A stretch of 33,022 bases of DNA from Acidimicrobiales bacterium (GTDB lineage: Bacteria > Actinomycetota > Acidimicrobiia > Acidimicrobiales > Palsa-688), in assembly GCA_035533095.1 (NCBI GenBank), contig DATLUM010000060.1, positions 1 through 33,022 of the forward strand, written 5' to 3'. A program made the translations under genes and the position numbers. Positions 1 to 7,949 of the stretch are shown here, one piece after another. Under the pieces are notes generated by a model. The model was not told where the DNA came from and did not search any database. It saw only the letters and a list, made by a program, of their open reading frames with translations. Within the stretch, counting starts at the first letter, position 1. Each line of letters starts with the position of its first letter.

Positions 1-435
1 CTGGCGGCCGCGATCGGTGCCCTGCCGGCGGACCGGCCGAGGTACCTCATGGGTGTCGGCGACCCGGTCTCCATGCTCGAGTCGATCGCCCTCGGCGTGG
101 ACATGTTCGACTGCGTGCTGCCGACCCGTCTCGCCCGCCACGGCACCGCTCTCACGTCTCAGGGCCGCTACCAGGTGAAAGCCTTTCGGTACGCGGCCGA
201 CGACGCCCCGATCGACCCTGGCTGCGGCTGCAGCGTGTGCGGGCGGTACAGCCGGGGATACATCCGACACCTCCTGCTCACAGGCGAGCCGACAGCCGGT
301 CGCTTGCTCAGCATCCACAACCTCTACTGGACGCTCGCCCTGGTGGACAGCGCCCGCCAGGCGATCCGCGCCGGGACCCTCGGCGGGCTGATAGCCGACG
401 TGCGTGAAACCTGGGAGCCGGGGTCGCTGCGCTAA
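1..435 (+). CDS. tgt: Queuine/preQ1 tRNA-guanine transglycosylase, C-terminal part (5' end outside window)
   Basis: Frame 1 is open from the first base, so the gene starts upstream and only its last 144 codons are here. The enzyme exchanges guanine 34 of GUN-anticodon tRNAs for a 7-deazaguanine in queuosine biosynthesis. Visible family signatures are YLMGVGDP, then GVDMFDCVLPTRLARHG, which contains the nucleophilic Asp region, and the zinc site CGCSVC (codons at 223-240) followed about 25 residues later by SIHNLYW, whose His is the fourth ligand. The stop is TAA at 433-435. yajC follows after 41 bases, the usual tgt-yajC-secD-secF order of many bacteria. Identification is secure; the N-terminal half of the barrel cannot be checked. 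Confidence 0.95.
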   Translation: MAAAIGALPADRPRYLMGVGDPVSMLESIALGVDMFDCVLPTRLARHGTALTSQGRYQVKAFRYAADDAPIDPGCGCSVCGRYSRGYIRHLLLTGEPTAGRLLSIHNLYWTLALVDSARQAIRAGTLGGLIADVRETWEPGSLR

Positions 436-476
436 GGTCACCCGGTCCTTCCCACGGGCGGGACCCCCCAATTCTC

Positions 477-971
477 ATGCACGCAACCCTGTATTTCATC
501 GCAGCCACCACGACGACCGTGGCCGGCAAGAAGTCGACCTCGTCGTCGAGCCTTCCGCTGCTGATTATCGTCGTTTTGTTCGCTGGTGCGTACTTCCTCT
601 TCATCCGCCCCCGGTCGCAGAGGATGCGCCAGCAGCAGGCGGCCACGCGCCAGCTCGAGATCGGCGACGACGTGGTCACCGCCGGCGGGATCCACGGTCG
701 GCTGGTCGGCATCGGTGACGATACCGTCGAGGTCGAGGTGTCCCCGGGGGTGGTGCTGACCTTCCTGCGGCGGGCGGTCAACGCAAAGCCGAACCCCGGC
801 GGCACCGCTTCCACGCAGGCCAGCGATCCCCACGATGACCGCGACGACTCATACGGCGACCACGACGACCACGACCATTCGCACGACGCCCACGACTCCG
901 ACGGCGACCACCTCGGCCCCCCTCCCCAGGCGAGCGATCACGAGCCGGACGACAACGGCAGGCCCGGCTAG
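477..971 (+). CDS. yajC: Preprotein translocase subunit YajC with His/Asp-rich tail
   Basis: 164 residues. YajC is a small single-pass membrane protein that associates with SecD-SecF and the Sec translocon. The N-terminus has a short Ser/Thr segment, then one membrane helix at about residues 24-41 (LPLLIIVVLFAGAYFLFIRP), the basic RPRSQRMRQQQ stretch, and the family's small soluble domain with GDDVVTAGGIHGRLVGI. After about residue 105 there is a non-family extension of some 60 residues made mostly of Asp and His (for example HDDHDHSHDAHDSDGDH), making this protein longer than the usual 90-120 residues. ATG 477 has only a weak purine-rich stretch upstream. It ends 6 bases before secD, so the two are probably co-transcribed. 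Confidence 0.92.
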   Translation: MHATLYFIAATTTTVAGKKSTSSSSLPLLIIVVLFAGAYFLFIRPRSQRMRQQQAATRQLEIGDDVVTAGGIHGRLVGIGDDTVEVEVSPGVVLTFLRRAVNAKPNPGGTASTQASDPHDDRDDSYGDHDDHDHSHDAHDSDGDHLGPPPQASDHEPDDNGRPG

Positions 972-977
972 CTGACC

Positions 978-2675
978 ATGCGTAGGGGCCTGGTCTGGTC
1001 ACTGGTGTTCATAATCGGCGCGGCGGTCGTTTCGCTGGCCGCCACGGTCGCGCTCGGCCACGCGCCGCTGCTCGGCCTGGACCTGAAGGGCGGCGTGTCC
1101 GTCGTGCTTCGGCCCGAGGGAAAGGTCACGAGCGCCACCTTGCAGCAGTCGGTCTCGATCATCGACCGGCGCGTCAACGGGTTGGGTGTGGCCAACTCGA
1201 ACGTGACCAGCCAGGGCCAGGACATCGTCATAAGCCTTCCGGGCATCAAGAACGCTCAGGCTGCGCTGGCGGTGCTCGGCCAGACGGCCACCGCGTACTT
1301 CCGACCGGTCCTGTGCCAGATACCGCCCTACGCCGGCGCCTCCACGAGCACTCCCTCCACGACCACTCCGGCACCGACCAAGGCCAACCCGTCGTCGCCG
1401 ACGACCGCGCCCGCAACCCCAGCCACCACGGCGAAGGCCCTGGGCGGCTCCGGCGGCTCCGGCGGTGACGTCCGGCTGGCGTCGGTCGTGCTGCCCGCGG
1501 ACCCCGGTCAGACCTCGCCGACCACGGCTCCTCCTCCGGCGACCACGATCGTCCCGAGCCAGAGCTCGGGCGGCACGCCGGTAGCGGTCAACAGCCCCCC
1601 GGCGGACGCGTGCAACGCCCCCAACGCGGCCCAGTTCCCGACGACCCCGGTGGAGAAGGACACGCAGAACGCCACCGTCATCCTGCCCTACTACCAGAAC
1701 GCGTCGTCCAGCAGTCGTTACGTGCTGGGCAAGGCGGACATGACCGGCAACGGGGTACACACCGCGTCGGTGGTGGTCAGCCAGACAGGCCAGTACCAGG
1801 TGCAGCTGTCGTTCACCGGGAAGGGCGCCACCGAGTTCGACAAGATCGCCGCAGCGCGCTACCCCTTCTACAAGCAGAACCCGAGCAACCCGCCCTACCA
1901 GAGCCTCGAGGCGTTCGAGCTCGACGGCACCGTCTACTCGGCGCCGACCATCCAGGCCCAGAGCTTCAATGGCACGGCGGTGATCAGCGGCTCAACGGCG
2001 TCGCCCTTCACCTACAAGCAGGCCAACGACCTCTCCGTCGCCCTCAAGTACGGCTCCCTCCCCGCCCGCTTCGTGCCGCAATCGGTCCAGACCGTCTCCG
2101 CGACGATCGGCAAGGACTCGCTCAAGGCGGGCCTGCTCGCCGGCGCCGGCGGGATCATCGTCGTGCTGCTGTACATGATCGCCTACTACCGCCTGCTCGG
2201 ACTCGTGGTGCTGCTGGGGCTCGGAGTGGGTGGGTCGTTGCTGTACTCGATCATCACCGAATTGAGCCAGAGCAGCGGGCTCACGCTCACCCTCGCCGGG
2301 GTCACGGGCATCATCGTGTCGGTCGGCATCACCGTCGACTCTTACGTGGTCTACTTCGAGCGGCTCAAAGACGAGGTCCGGGCCGGCCGGAGCGTCCGCC
2401 AGTCCGTCGAGCGCAGCTTCAACCGCGCATTCCGGACTGTCCTCACCGCCGACTTCGTGGCGTTCCTCGCCGCGCTGATCCTCTATCTGCTCACCGTCGG
2501 AGACGTCAGAGGCTTCGCGTTCATGCTCGGGCTGTCGACTCTCCTGGACGTGGTGACGGCCTACCTGTTCATCCGGCCGATGACGATCCTGGTCGGCCGG
2601 CGGCGGGCGTTCACCGAGGCGAAGTACCTCGGCGTCGCACGAGGCCTCGGGGCCCGGCCCTTAGGGGACGTCTAG
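978..2675 (+). CDS. secD: Protein translocase subunit SecD
   Basis: 565 residues. SecD works with SecF to use the proton gradient to pull exported proteins across the membrane. Seen in order: a first membrane helix at about residues 5-28; LLGLDLKGGVSVVL at the start of the first periplasm-type domain; a Thr/Pro/Ser-rich insert from about residue 115 to 225; FTGKGATEFDKIA and VYSAPTIQ; the ISGS segment before DLSVALKYGSLPARF; then five membrane helices from about residue 385, including GITVDSYVVYFERLKDE, the conserved helix-4 motif with its Asp. The stop TAG is immediately followed by the secF GTG, so translation is probably coupled. No clear ribosome binding site precedes ATG 978. Function is secure; the insert is unusual and is treated in the findings. 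Confidence 0.97.
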   Translation: MRRGLVWSLVFIIGAAVVSLAATVALGHAPLLGLDLKGGVSVVLRPEGKVTSATLQQSVSIIDRRVNGLGVANSNVTSQGQDIVISLPGIKNAQAALAVLGQTATAYFRPVLCQIPPYAGASTSTPSTTTPAPTKANPSSPTTAPATPATTAKALGGSGGSGGDVRLASVVLPADPGQTSPTTAPPPATTIVPSQSSGGTPVAVNSPPADACNAPNAAQFPTTPVEKDTQNATVILPYYQNASSSSRYVLGKADMTGNGVHTASVVVSQTGQYQVQLSFTGKGATEFDKIAAARYPFYKQNPSNPPYQSLEAFELDGTVYSAPTIQAQSFNGTAVISGSTASPFTYKQANDLSVALKYGSLPARFVPQSVQTVSATIGKDSLKAGLLAGAGGIIVVLLYMIAYYRLLGLVVLLGLGVGGSLLYSIITELSQSSGLTLTLAGVTGIIVSVGITVDSYVVYFERLKDEVRAGRSVRQSVERSFNRAFRTVLTADFVAFLAALILYLLTVGDVRGFAFMLGLSTLLDVVTAYLFIRPMTILVGRRRAFTEAKYLGVARGLGARPLGDV

Positions 2676-3920
2676 GTGGCCGCCAGGGACGAGCGGGCGC
2701 GGCGGGTGCACCACGGCGCCTACGCGAGGCTGTTCCGCGGAGAGACTTCGTTTGACTTCGCGGGCCGGTGGCGTCGGTGGTTCATGATCTCCGGTGCGAT
2801 CATCCTCATTGGGATCGTCTCCCTCGGCACCAGAGGCCTAAACTTCTCGATCGACTTCCGCGGCGGAACCGTGTGGCAGGTGCCGACGAGCGCCTCGGTC
2901 AGCGAGGCCCGCTCCGTCGTCGGCGCCGCGGTCCCCGGCTTCTCCCAGGCGACGGTCGAGGTGCTGACCAACACCCTCACTCACCAGCGGACCATCAAGG
3001 TCGCGGCGCCGGCGAAGATCACCAGCGACTCGGCGAAGGTCGCGGCAGTCACCCAGGCGCTCGCCAAGATGGCCCACGTCTCGCCCAACGAGGTCCAGAT
3101 CAACGACGTCGGTCCCTCCTGGGGCTCCGACATCACCAACAAGGCGATCCGGGCGGTGATCATCTTCCTCGTCGTCGTCTCCGGCTACATCTGGCTGCGC
3201 TTCGAAGCGAAGATGGCGCTGGCCGCTCTCGTCGCGCTCGTACACGACATCCTCGTGACCGCCGGGATCTACTCGTTGTCGGGGTTCCAGGTGAGCCCCG
3301 ACACGGTGATCGCATTCCTCACGATCCTCGGTTATTCGCTCTACGACACGATCGTTGTGTTCGACAAGGTCCAGGAGAACACGCGAGGTCTCGCCTCGAC
3401 CAACCGGCTGACGTACACGGACACGGTCAACCTGTCGATGAACCAGGTTCTGGCGCGCTCGATGAACACGTCGTTGGTCGCGATCCTGCCCATCCTTTCG
3501 ATCCTCGTGATCGGCGCGTGGGTTCTCGGGGCGACAGCTCTGGAGGACTTCGGTCTCGCGCTGTTCGTCGGATTGACGACCGGTGCCTACTCGTCGATTT
3601 TCATCGCGTCTCCGTTGCTCGCCGTCCTCAAGGAGCGCGAGCCGCGCTACGCGGAGATCCGCCGCCGGCTGGCCGGCGGGTCGCCGGCGCGGAGGCTCAC
3701 ACCTGCCGCTGTCGCAACGGGCGGAGGCATCCCAGACGTGGTCCCGGAGCCCGCCGGTGACGGACGCGGCGCAAGGCCGGCGCCCGCCGGCCGGATCGAC
3801 GTGACGGACGACCCCGAGGAAAACGCGGAGCCGGCTCAGCAGAGGTTCGGCACGCCCGTGCCACCGCGGGGCGGCAACCGCCCACCGCCCCGGCCGAGAA
3901 AGAAGGGTCGCCGCCGCTAG
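2676..3920 (+). CDS. secF: Protein translocase subunit SecF
   Basis: 414 residues, starting with GTG directly at the end of secD. It forms the SecDF export motor with SecD. A membrane helix at about residues 32-50 is followed by the family motif GLNFSIDFRGGTVWQV, an external domain with the GPSWGSDITNKAI segment, then a bundle of membrane helices containing TILGYSLYDTIVVFDKVQEN, the counterpart of the SecD helix-4 motif. The core ends at about residue 315 (LLAVLKEREPRY). The remaining 100 residues are Pro/Arg/Gly-rich and end in a basic stretch (RPRKKGRRR), probably a disordered cytoplasmic tail as in other actinobacterial SecF proteins. Confidence 0.97.
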   Translation: MAARDERARRVHHGAYARLFRGETSFDFAGRWRRWFMISGAIILIGIVSLGTRGLNFSIDFRGGTVWQVPTSASVSEARSVVGAAVPGFSQATVEVLTNTLTHQRTIKVAAPAKITSDSAKVAAVTQALAKMAHVSPNEVQINDVGPSWGSDITNKAIRAVIIFLVVVSGYIWLRFEAKMALAALVALVHDILVTAGIYSLSGFQVSPDTVIAFLTILGYSLYDTIVVFDKVQENTRGLASTNRLTYTDTVNLSMNQVLARSMNTSLVAILPILSILVIGAWVLGATALEDFGLALFVGLTTGAYSSIFIASPLLAVLKEREPRYAEIRRRLAGGSPARRLTPAAVATGGGIPDVVPEPAGDGRGARPAPAGRIDVTDDPEENAEPAQQRFGTPVPPRGGNRPPPRPRKKGRRR

Positions 3921-3926
3921 CCCGAG

Positions 3927-3957
3927 CGCGGCGAAGGGCCCAGTGCGCTTCGCTGCG
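3927..3957 (+). terminator. Hairpin after secF, probable end of the sec transcription unit
   Basis: CGCGGCGAAG (3927-3936) pairs with CTTCGCTGCG (3948-3957) as a 10-bp stem with one G-U pair and an 11-base loop. It lies 6 bases after the secF stop and has no T tract, as is common in high-GC actinobacteria. A terminator role is inferred from its place between secF and a candidate apt promoter. Confidence 0.45.
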
Positions 3958-3969
3958 GCGCCCAGCCAG

Positions 3970-3975
3970 TACCTT
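3970..3975 (+). promoter_or_regulatory. Candidate -10 element (TACCTT) for a leaderless apt mRNA
   Basis: TACCTT fits the actinobacterial TANNNT -10 pattern and ends 6 bases before ATG 3982, the spacing expected if transcription starts at the A of the start codon. The GGAGG at 3976-3980 is only one base from the ATG, too close for a normal ribosome binding site, which favours the leaderless reading. No clear -35 element was found. Confidence 0.4.
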
Positions 3976-3981
3976 GGAGGC

Positions 3982-4512
3982 ATGGAAGAAGGCCAGGGCT
4001 GGCTGAAGGATTACATCCGGGATATCCCGGACTTCCCCCAGCCCGGGGTCGTGTTCAAGGACATCACCCCGCTTCTCTGCGACGGCGACGCCTTGGCCAG
4101 TTGTGTAGAAGCGCTCGCCGACGCTTTCTCGGACAAGCCTGTCGACAAGGTCATCGGTATCGAAGCACGGGGCTTCATCGTCGCCGCCCCGGTCGCGGTC
4201 AGTCTCGGCGCCGGTTTCGTCCCCGTGCGCAAAGCAGGCAAACTCCCCTGGCGGGTGCGGTCGGAGGAGTACCAGCTCGAGTACGGAACCGACTCACTGG
4301 AGATCCACGCCGACGCGCTCAACCCGGGCGAGCGAGTGCTGATCATCGACGATGTTCTCGCCACCGGCGGCACGGCAGCAGCGACGGCACGGCTGGTGGC
4401 GGGCGGCTCCGCCGAGGTCGTCGGCTTCGGCTGCATCATCGAGTTGGCGTTCCTCGGCGGTGCCGGGAAGCTCGACAGCCTCGAAGCGGTTTCACTGTTG
4501 AGATACGAGTAA
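3982..4512 (+). CDS. apt: Adenine phosphoribosyltransferase
   Basis: 176 residues from ATG 3982. It salvages adenine with PRPP to give AMP in the cytoplasm. The start is chosen because the family N-terminus begins here (WLKDYIRDIPDFPQPGVVFK, then DITPLL); an in-frame GTG at 3943 would add 13 residues overlapping the hairpin. Further motifs are VIGIEARGFIVAAPVA and the PRPP-binding loop VLIIDDVLATGGTAAA with its two acidic residues. Length is normal for the family. It sits just upstream of the (p)ppGpp synthetase/hydrolase gene, a common bacterial pairing, with 34 bases between them. Confidence 0.96.
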   Translation: MEEGQGWLKDYIRDIPDFPQPGVVFKDITPLLCDGDALASCVEALADAFSDKPVDKVIGIEARGFIVAAPVAVSLGAGFVPVRKAGKLPWRVRSEEYQLEYGTDSLEIHADALNPGERVLIIDDVLATGGTAAATARLVAGGSAEVVGFGCIIELAFLGGAGKLDSLEAVSLLRYE

Positions 4513-4546
4513 TGGTGCGGGCGCGAATGGGCATATCGGCACGACG

Positions 4547-6790
4547 ATGACCAAGACAGAGGGGGCCAACAGGGCGCGAGCCGTAGCGACAGTGGAGCGG
4601 GTGCTGCCGTGGAGGCGCCAGGTGCAGACCGACGATGCGCTGCGCCCGCTGTTGAGTTCGTTCCGCGACCGCCATCCCCGCGACGAGACGTGGTTGATCG
4701 TGCGTGCCTACGAAGCCGCCGCGTCGGCGCACACCGGGCAGCTGCGCAACAGCGGAGAGGCGTACATCTCCCACCCGCTCGCCGTGGCCACGATCCTCGC
4801 CCGCCTCGGCCTCGACGATGTGACGATCGCCGCCGCGCTGCTGCACGACGCCGTTGAAGACACCGGCTTCGGACTGGAGGAAATCTCCTCCGTGTTCGGA
4901 GAGGACGTCTCGGCGATCGTCGACGGGGTCACCAAGCTCGACAGGGTCCGCTTCGACTCCAAGCAGGCGCAGCAGGCGGCGACCATGCGCAAGATGCTCG
5001 TCGCGATGGCAAAAGACCCCCGGGTGCTGCTGATCAAGCTCGCCGACCGGCTGCACAACATGCAGACCATCGCGGCGATGCCCGAATGGAAGCAGAAGCG
5101 CAGCGCCCAGGAGACCCTGGACATCTACGCCCCACTGGCCCACCGTTTCGGGATCCAGGACATGAAGTGGCAGCTCGAGGACCTGGCCTTCGCGGCTCTC
5201 CATCCTCGCCGCTACGCGGAGATCGAGCAGATGGTCGCCACCCGGGCGCCCGAGCGCGACATCTACTTGGCGCAGGTCATCGGCCAGGTCAACGACCGCC
5301 TGGCGGCGGCCCGAATCGAAGCCCAGGTCACCGGGCGCCCGAAGCACCTGTACTCGATCTACGAGAAGATGATCGTGAAGGGCAAGGAGTTCGACGAGAT
5401 CTACGACCTTGTCGGCGTGCGGGTGCTCGTCGAATCGGTAAAAGACTGCTGGGCCGCGCTCGGAGCGATCCACGGAGCGTGGACCCCGGTGCAGGGCCGG
5501 TTCAAGGACTACGTGAACACCCCGAAGTTCAACCTGTACCAGTCCCTGCACACCACGGTCGTAGGCCCACAAGGCAAGACGATCGAGGCGCAGATCCGGA
5601 CCCTCGAGATGCACAACCGGGCGGAGTGGGGAATTGCCGCGCACTGGGGCTACAAGGAGCATGCCTCCGCCGCCGACGTCGCCTGGTTGCAGCGCATCGT
5701 CGACTGGACCGCCGACAGCACCGATCCCGTCGAGTTCCTCGAGAGCCTCAAGCTAGACCTCGAGACCGACGAGGTCTTCGTCTTCACTCCAAAGGGCGAC
5801 GTCATCTCGCTTCCCGTCGGCTCGACGCCGATCGACTTCGCCTACGCCATCCACACCGAGGTCGGGCACCGTTGCATCGGCGCCCGGGTCAACGGCCGCC
5901 TCGTGCCGCTCGACTCGCACCTCGTCTCCGGCGACAGTGTGGAGATCTTCACGTCGAAGGTCCCGTCCGCCGGCCCGAGCCGCGACTGGCTGAAGATCGT
6001 CGTCAGCCCACGGGCGCGTAACAAGATCCGCCAGTGGTTCAGCCGGGAGCGACGCGAGGACGCCATCGAAACCGGGCGCGAGGAGTTGATGAAGGCGCTC
6101 CGCAAGGAAGGCCTCCCCGTCCAGAAGCTCAGCTCGGCGCCGGAGATCGGCCGCCTCGCCGAATCGATGAACTACGCCGACGCGGACGCTCTCCACGCCG
6201 CGATCGGTGAGAACCACGTTTCGGCGCAGTCGGTCGCCCAGCGCATCGCGCGGGACCTACGCGGCGGGGAGCAGGAGGTCCAGCTCCCGAGCACCGCCCG
6301 CCAGCCGCGGCGGGTCGGGAAGCGGCCGGGTGTCGGCGTGCACGTGGAGGGGCTGGATGACGTGATGGTCCGGCTGTCCAGGTGCTGCACCCCCGTTCCC
6401 GGTGACGAGATCATCGGGTTCGTCACCCGCGGGCGCGGCGTGACCGTCCATCGCAGCGACTGCGCCAACGCGGCCTCCCTGGCCGCCGGCGAGGTGGGAC
6501 GGATGATCGAGGTCGAATGGGACCGGGGGAGCGGCGGCAGCTTCATCGCCGCGGTCGAGCTCAAGGCTCTCGACCGCACCCGCCTCGGCGTCGACGTGTG
6601 GAAGGTCATCTCCGACAACCACCTGAACATCGTCCGAAGCGAGTCCCTCGCCGGCCCGGACCGGGTGAGCCGGATGCGCTTCGAGTTCGAGCTGGCCGAC
6701 CCCGCACACCTCGACTCGCTCCTCGCGGCGCTCAAGCGCATCGACAGCGTCTACGACGCGTACCGGGTCCTCCCCAACCGCGGCGGCTGA
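4547..6790 (+). CDS. relA: Bifunctional (p)ppGpp synthetase/hydrolase (RelA/SpoT family, Rel)
   Basis: 747 residues, the full length of long RSH enzymes. It makes (p)ppGpp from ATP and GTP/GDP and also degrades it, controlling the stringent response. The order is: HD hydrolase domain with AALLHDAVEDTGF (His100-Asp101, both metal ligands intact) and DRLHNM; synthetase domain with GRPKHLYSIYEKM, YDLVGVRVLV and YQSLHTTVVGPQG; TGS domain beginning VFVFTPKGDVISLPVGST; a zinc-finger-like segment with RLSRCCTPVPGDEI (Cys613-Cys614) and HRSDCANA; and a C-terminal ACT domain. The intact HD motif argues for a bifunctional enzyme rather than a synthetase-only RelA. ATG 4547 has no good ribosome binding site, but the N-terminal length is normal. 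Confidence 0.96.
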   Translation: MTKTEGANRARAVATVERVLPWRRQVQTDDALRPLLSSFRDRHPRDETWLIVRAYEAAASAHTGQLRNSGEAYISHPLAVATILARLGLDDVTIAAALLHDAVEDTGFGLEEISSVFGEDVSAIVDGVTKLDRVRFDSKQAQQAATMRKMLVAMAKDPRVLLIKLADRLHNMQTIAAMPEWKQKRSAQETLDIYAPLAHRFGIQDMKWQLEDLAFAALHPRRYAEIEQMVATRAPERDIYLAQVIGQVNDRLAAARIEAQVTGRPKHLYSIYEKMIVKGKEFDEIYDLVGVRVLVESVKDCWAALGAIHGAWTPVQGRFKDYVNTPKFNLYQSLHTTVVGPQGKTIEAQIRTLEMHNRAEWGIAAHWGYKEHASAADVAWLQRIVDWTADSTDPVEFLESLKLDLETDEVFVFTPKGDVISLPVGSTPIDFAYAIHTEVGHRCIGARVNGRLVPLDSHLVSGDSVEIFTSKVPSAGPSRDWLKIVVSPRARNKIRQWFSRERREDAIETGREELMKALRKEGLPVQKLSSAPEIGRLAESMNYADADALHAAIGENHVSAQSVAQRIARDLRGGEQEVQLPSTARQPRRVGKRPGVGVHVEGLDDVMVRLSRCCTPVPGDEIIGFVTRGRGVTVHRSDCANAASLAAGEVGRMIEVEWDRGSGGSFIAAVELKALDRTRLGVDVWKVISDNHLNIVRSESLAGPDRVSRMRFEFELADPAHLDSLLAALKRIDSVYDAYRVLPNRGG

Positions 6791-6931
6791 CCGCACCGCT
6801 CGCCGCCCTACCGGCCTGTCGCCCTACCGGCCGCTGCGCCGCTCGCCGCCGGCCGCCGCTCGCCGCCCCGCCGGCCGCTGGCGCACAACCGGACAGAGTT
6901 CTGCTGCCCCGCGTCCCGGAGGCCATTCTCG

Positions 6932-6968
6932 GTCCCTTTAGCGCGCGGCGTGTGTGACCCAAAGGGAC
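6932..6968. repeat. 8-bp perfect inverted repeat with 21-base spacer
   Basis: GTCCCTTT (6932-6939) is mirrored by AAAGGGAC (6961-6968). It lies about 140 bases after the relA stop. It could be a terminator stem for relA or a protein-binding palindrome; nothing in the sequence decides between these. Confidence 0.5.
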
Positions 6969-7013
6969 AGGGTTCGTCTCACTGCCAAGCGCCGGCACGT
7001 TCTCTGTCCACTT

Positions 7014-7073
7014 CCGGCCTCGAGACAACCGGCCTCGAGACAACCGGCCTCGAGACATCCGGCCTCGAGACAA
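7014..7073. repeat. 15-bp tandem repeat, four units
   Basis: Four head-to-tail copies of CCGGCCTCGAGACAA; the third copy ends in T instead of A. A partial fifth unit (CCGGCAA) follows. The repeat is in the leader region about 110 bases upstream of the secreted protein start. The unit length is a multiple of three, but no start or ribosome binding site makes it likely to be translated. Confidence 0.9.
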
Positions 7074-7184
7074 CCGGCAATCCCGGAAGAACACCCCAGA
7101 TCGCCCATCGTGTACTATTCCGGGCACTCAAGCCGGTCCGGCCCGCTGGGGGGCGGACCGCATTCAACCAAAAGGGGGATCGGG

Positions 7185-7820
7185 TTGTCCCGACGACTGC
7201 TACTCGTCCTGACCGCCGGCGCATTCGCGGCAGCAGGGCTGTTCACATCTGGTGCCGCCAAGGCGACCACCGCCGCTTCGTCAACACCGAACGGAGGAGC
7301 CTGTCAGCTTCAAGGCACTGCGAACTTTGCCTCTCCTGGCCTCACCACCAGTTCCTCGAGCTTCACCTACGGCTTCACCGGCAGTCTCTCTGGTTGCCAG
7401 TCCAACAACACCGGCGCTCCGACGTCCGGGACGGTGAGCGCCGGTTCGCCCATCACCATCTCGGGGACCACCTATCAGGAGCCCCCCGCCACCGGGACCG
7501 GGAGCTGCGCGAACAGCTCGACCAGCGGCGTCTCGGTCACGCAGTGGGCCGGCGGGACCTACACGGTGGTCAAGTACACGACGACCGGTGCAGGCGCCCT
7601 GGTTGCGCTGCAGGGCACGGTCGTATCAAACGTGACGGTTAGTGGGCCGAACGGCACCACCTACACCATCACCACGAACGAGGCGTCCACCCCAGTTGGT
7701 GCCAACGCGCTCGGGGAACTCACGTTCAGCACGAGCAACCCGACCGGCATCACCGCCTGCAATTCGGGCGGTCTCACCCAGGCCGTGATCAACGGATTCA
7801 TAGAGATCGGCCAGTCGTAG
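7185..7820 (+). CDS. Secreted protein of unknown function
   Basis: 211 residues from TTG 7185, chosen because AAAGGGGG lies about 7 bases upstream and a clean signal peptide begins here: SRRLLLVLTAGAFAAAGLF with probable cleavage after an Ala-rich segment near residues 25-30. The mature part is rich in Thr, Ser, Gly and Asn with alternating beta-type sequence and four Cys (in GACQLQG, LSGCQSN, GSCANSS, ITACNSG), which could form two disulfides outside the cell. No membrane helix, lipobox or sortase signal is seen. I do not recognise a family; a single beta-sandwich domain is possible. A large hairpin follows the stop, so it is probably a monocistronic unit unrelated to the flanking relA and hisS. 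Confidence 0.75.
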   Translation: MSRRLLLVLTAGAFAAAGLFTSGAAKATTAASSTPNGGACQLQGTANFASPGLTTSSSSFTYGFTGSLSGCQSNNTGAPTSGTVSAGSPITISGTTYQEPPATGTGSCANSSTSGVSVTQWAGGTYTVVKYTTTGAGALVALQGTVVSNVTVSGPNGTTYTITTNEASTPVGANALGELTFSTSNPTGITACNSGGLTQAVINGFIEIGQS

Positions 7821-7830
7821 CAGCCTTCCA

Positions 7831-7874
7831 GCCGGCGCCACGGAGGGAGGCTAAACCTCCTTCCTGGCGCCGGC
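7831..7874 (+). terminator. Large hairpin after the secreted protein gene
   Basis: GCCGGCGCC (7831-7839) pairs with GGCGCCGGC (7866-7874), and inside it GGAGGGAGG (7842-7850) pairs with CCTCCTTCC (7856-7864) with one G-U. A small bulge separates the two halves and the loop is CTAAA. The 18-bp stem starts 11 bases after the stop. It has no T tract, so it would be a U-tract-less terminator or a 3' end stabiliser. Confidence 0.7.
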
Positions 7875-7936
7875 GGCCCGCTGCGCAGCGTGTCACCCTG
7901 ACCCCCTATTCCCGCACGGCGCCAAGCCCGCACCGG

Positions 7937-7942
7937 TAGCCT
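7937..7942 (+). promoter_or_regulatory. Candidate -10 element (TAGCCT) for a leaderless hisS mRNA
   Basis: TAGCCT ends 7 bases before GTG 7950, so transcription would begin at the start codon. No ribosome binding site is present between them, which supports a leaderless transcript. A -35 element is not evident. Confidence 0.5.
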
Positions 7943-7949
7943 CCATCCC

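Larger units (their letters stand above)
6791..7184. other. 394-base non-coding region with low-complexity and repeat sequence
   Basis: No credible gene is seen. Bases 6791-6890 are a C/G-only-like low-complexity stretch with reiterated CGCTCGCCGCC and CCCTACCGGCC words. An 8-bp inverted repeat (6932-6968) and a 15-bp tandem repeat (7014-7073) follow. Near 7113-7118 TACTAT could be a -10 element for the next gene, without a clear -35. An AAAGGGGG ribosome binding site at about 7170-7178 belongs to the secreted protein gene. Confidence 0.7.

Noticed and set aside
7014-7073. CRISPR-like repeat
   Set aside because: Units are adjacent with no spacers and are only 15 bp.
7085-7118. ECF-type promoter (GGAAG ... 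CGT) before the secreted protein
   Set aside because: Spacing is 18-19 bases and the -35 lacks the usual GGAAC; a TACTAT -10 is equally likely and neither is firm.
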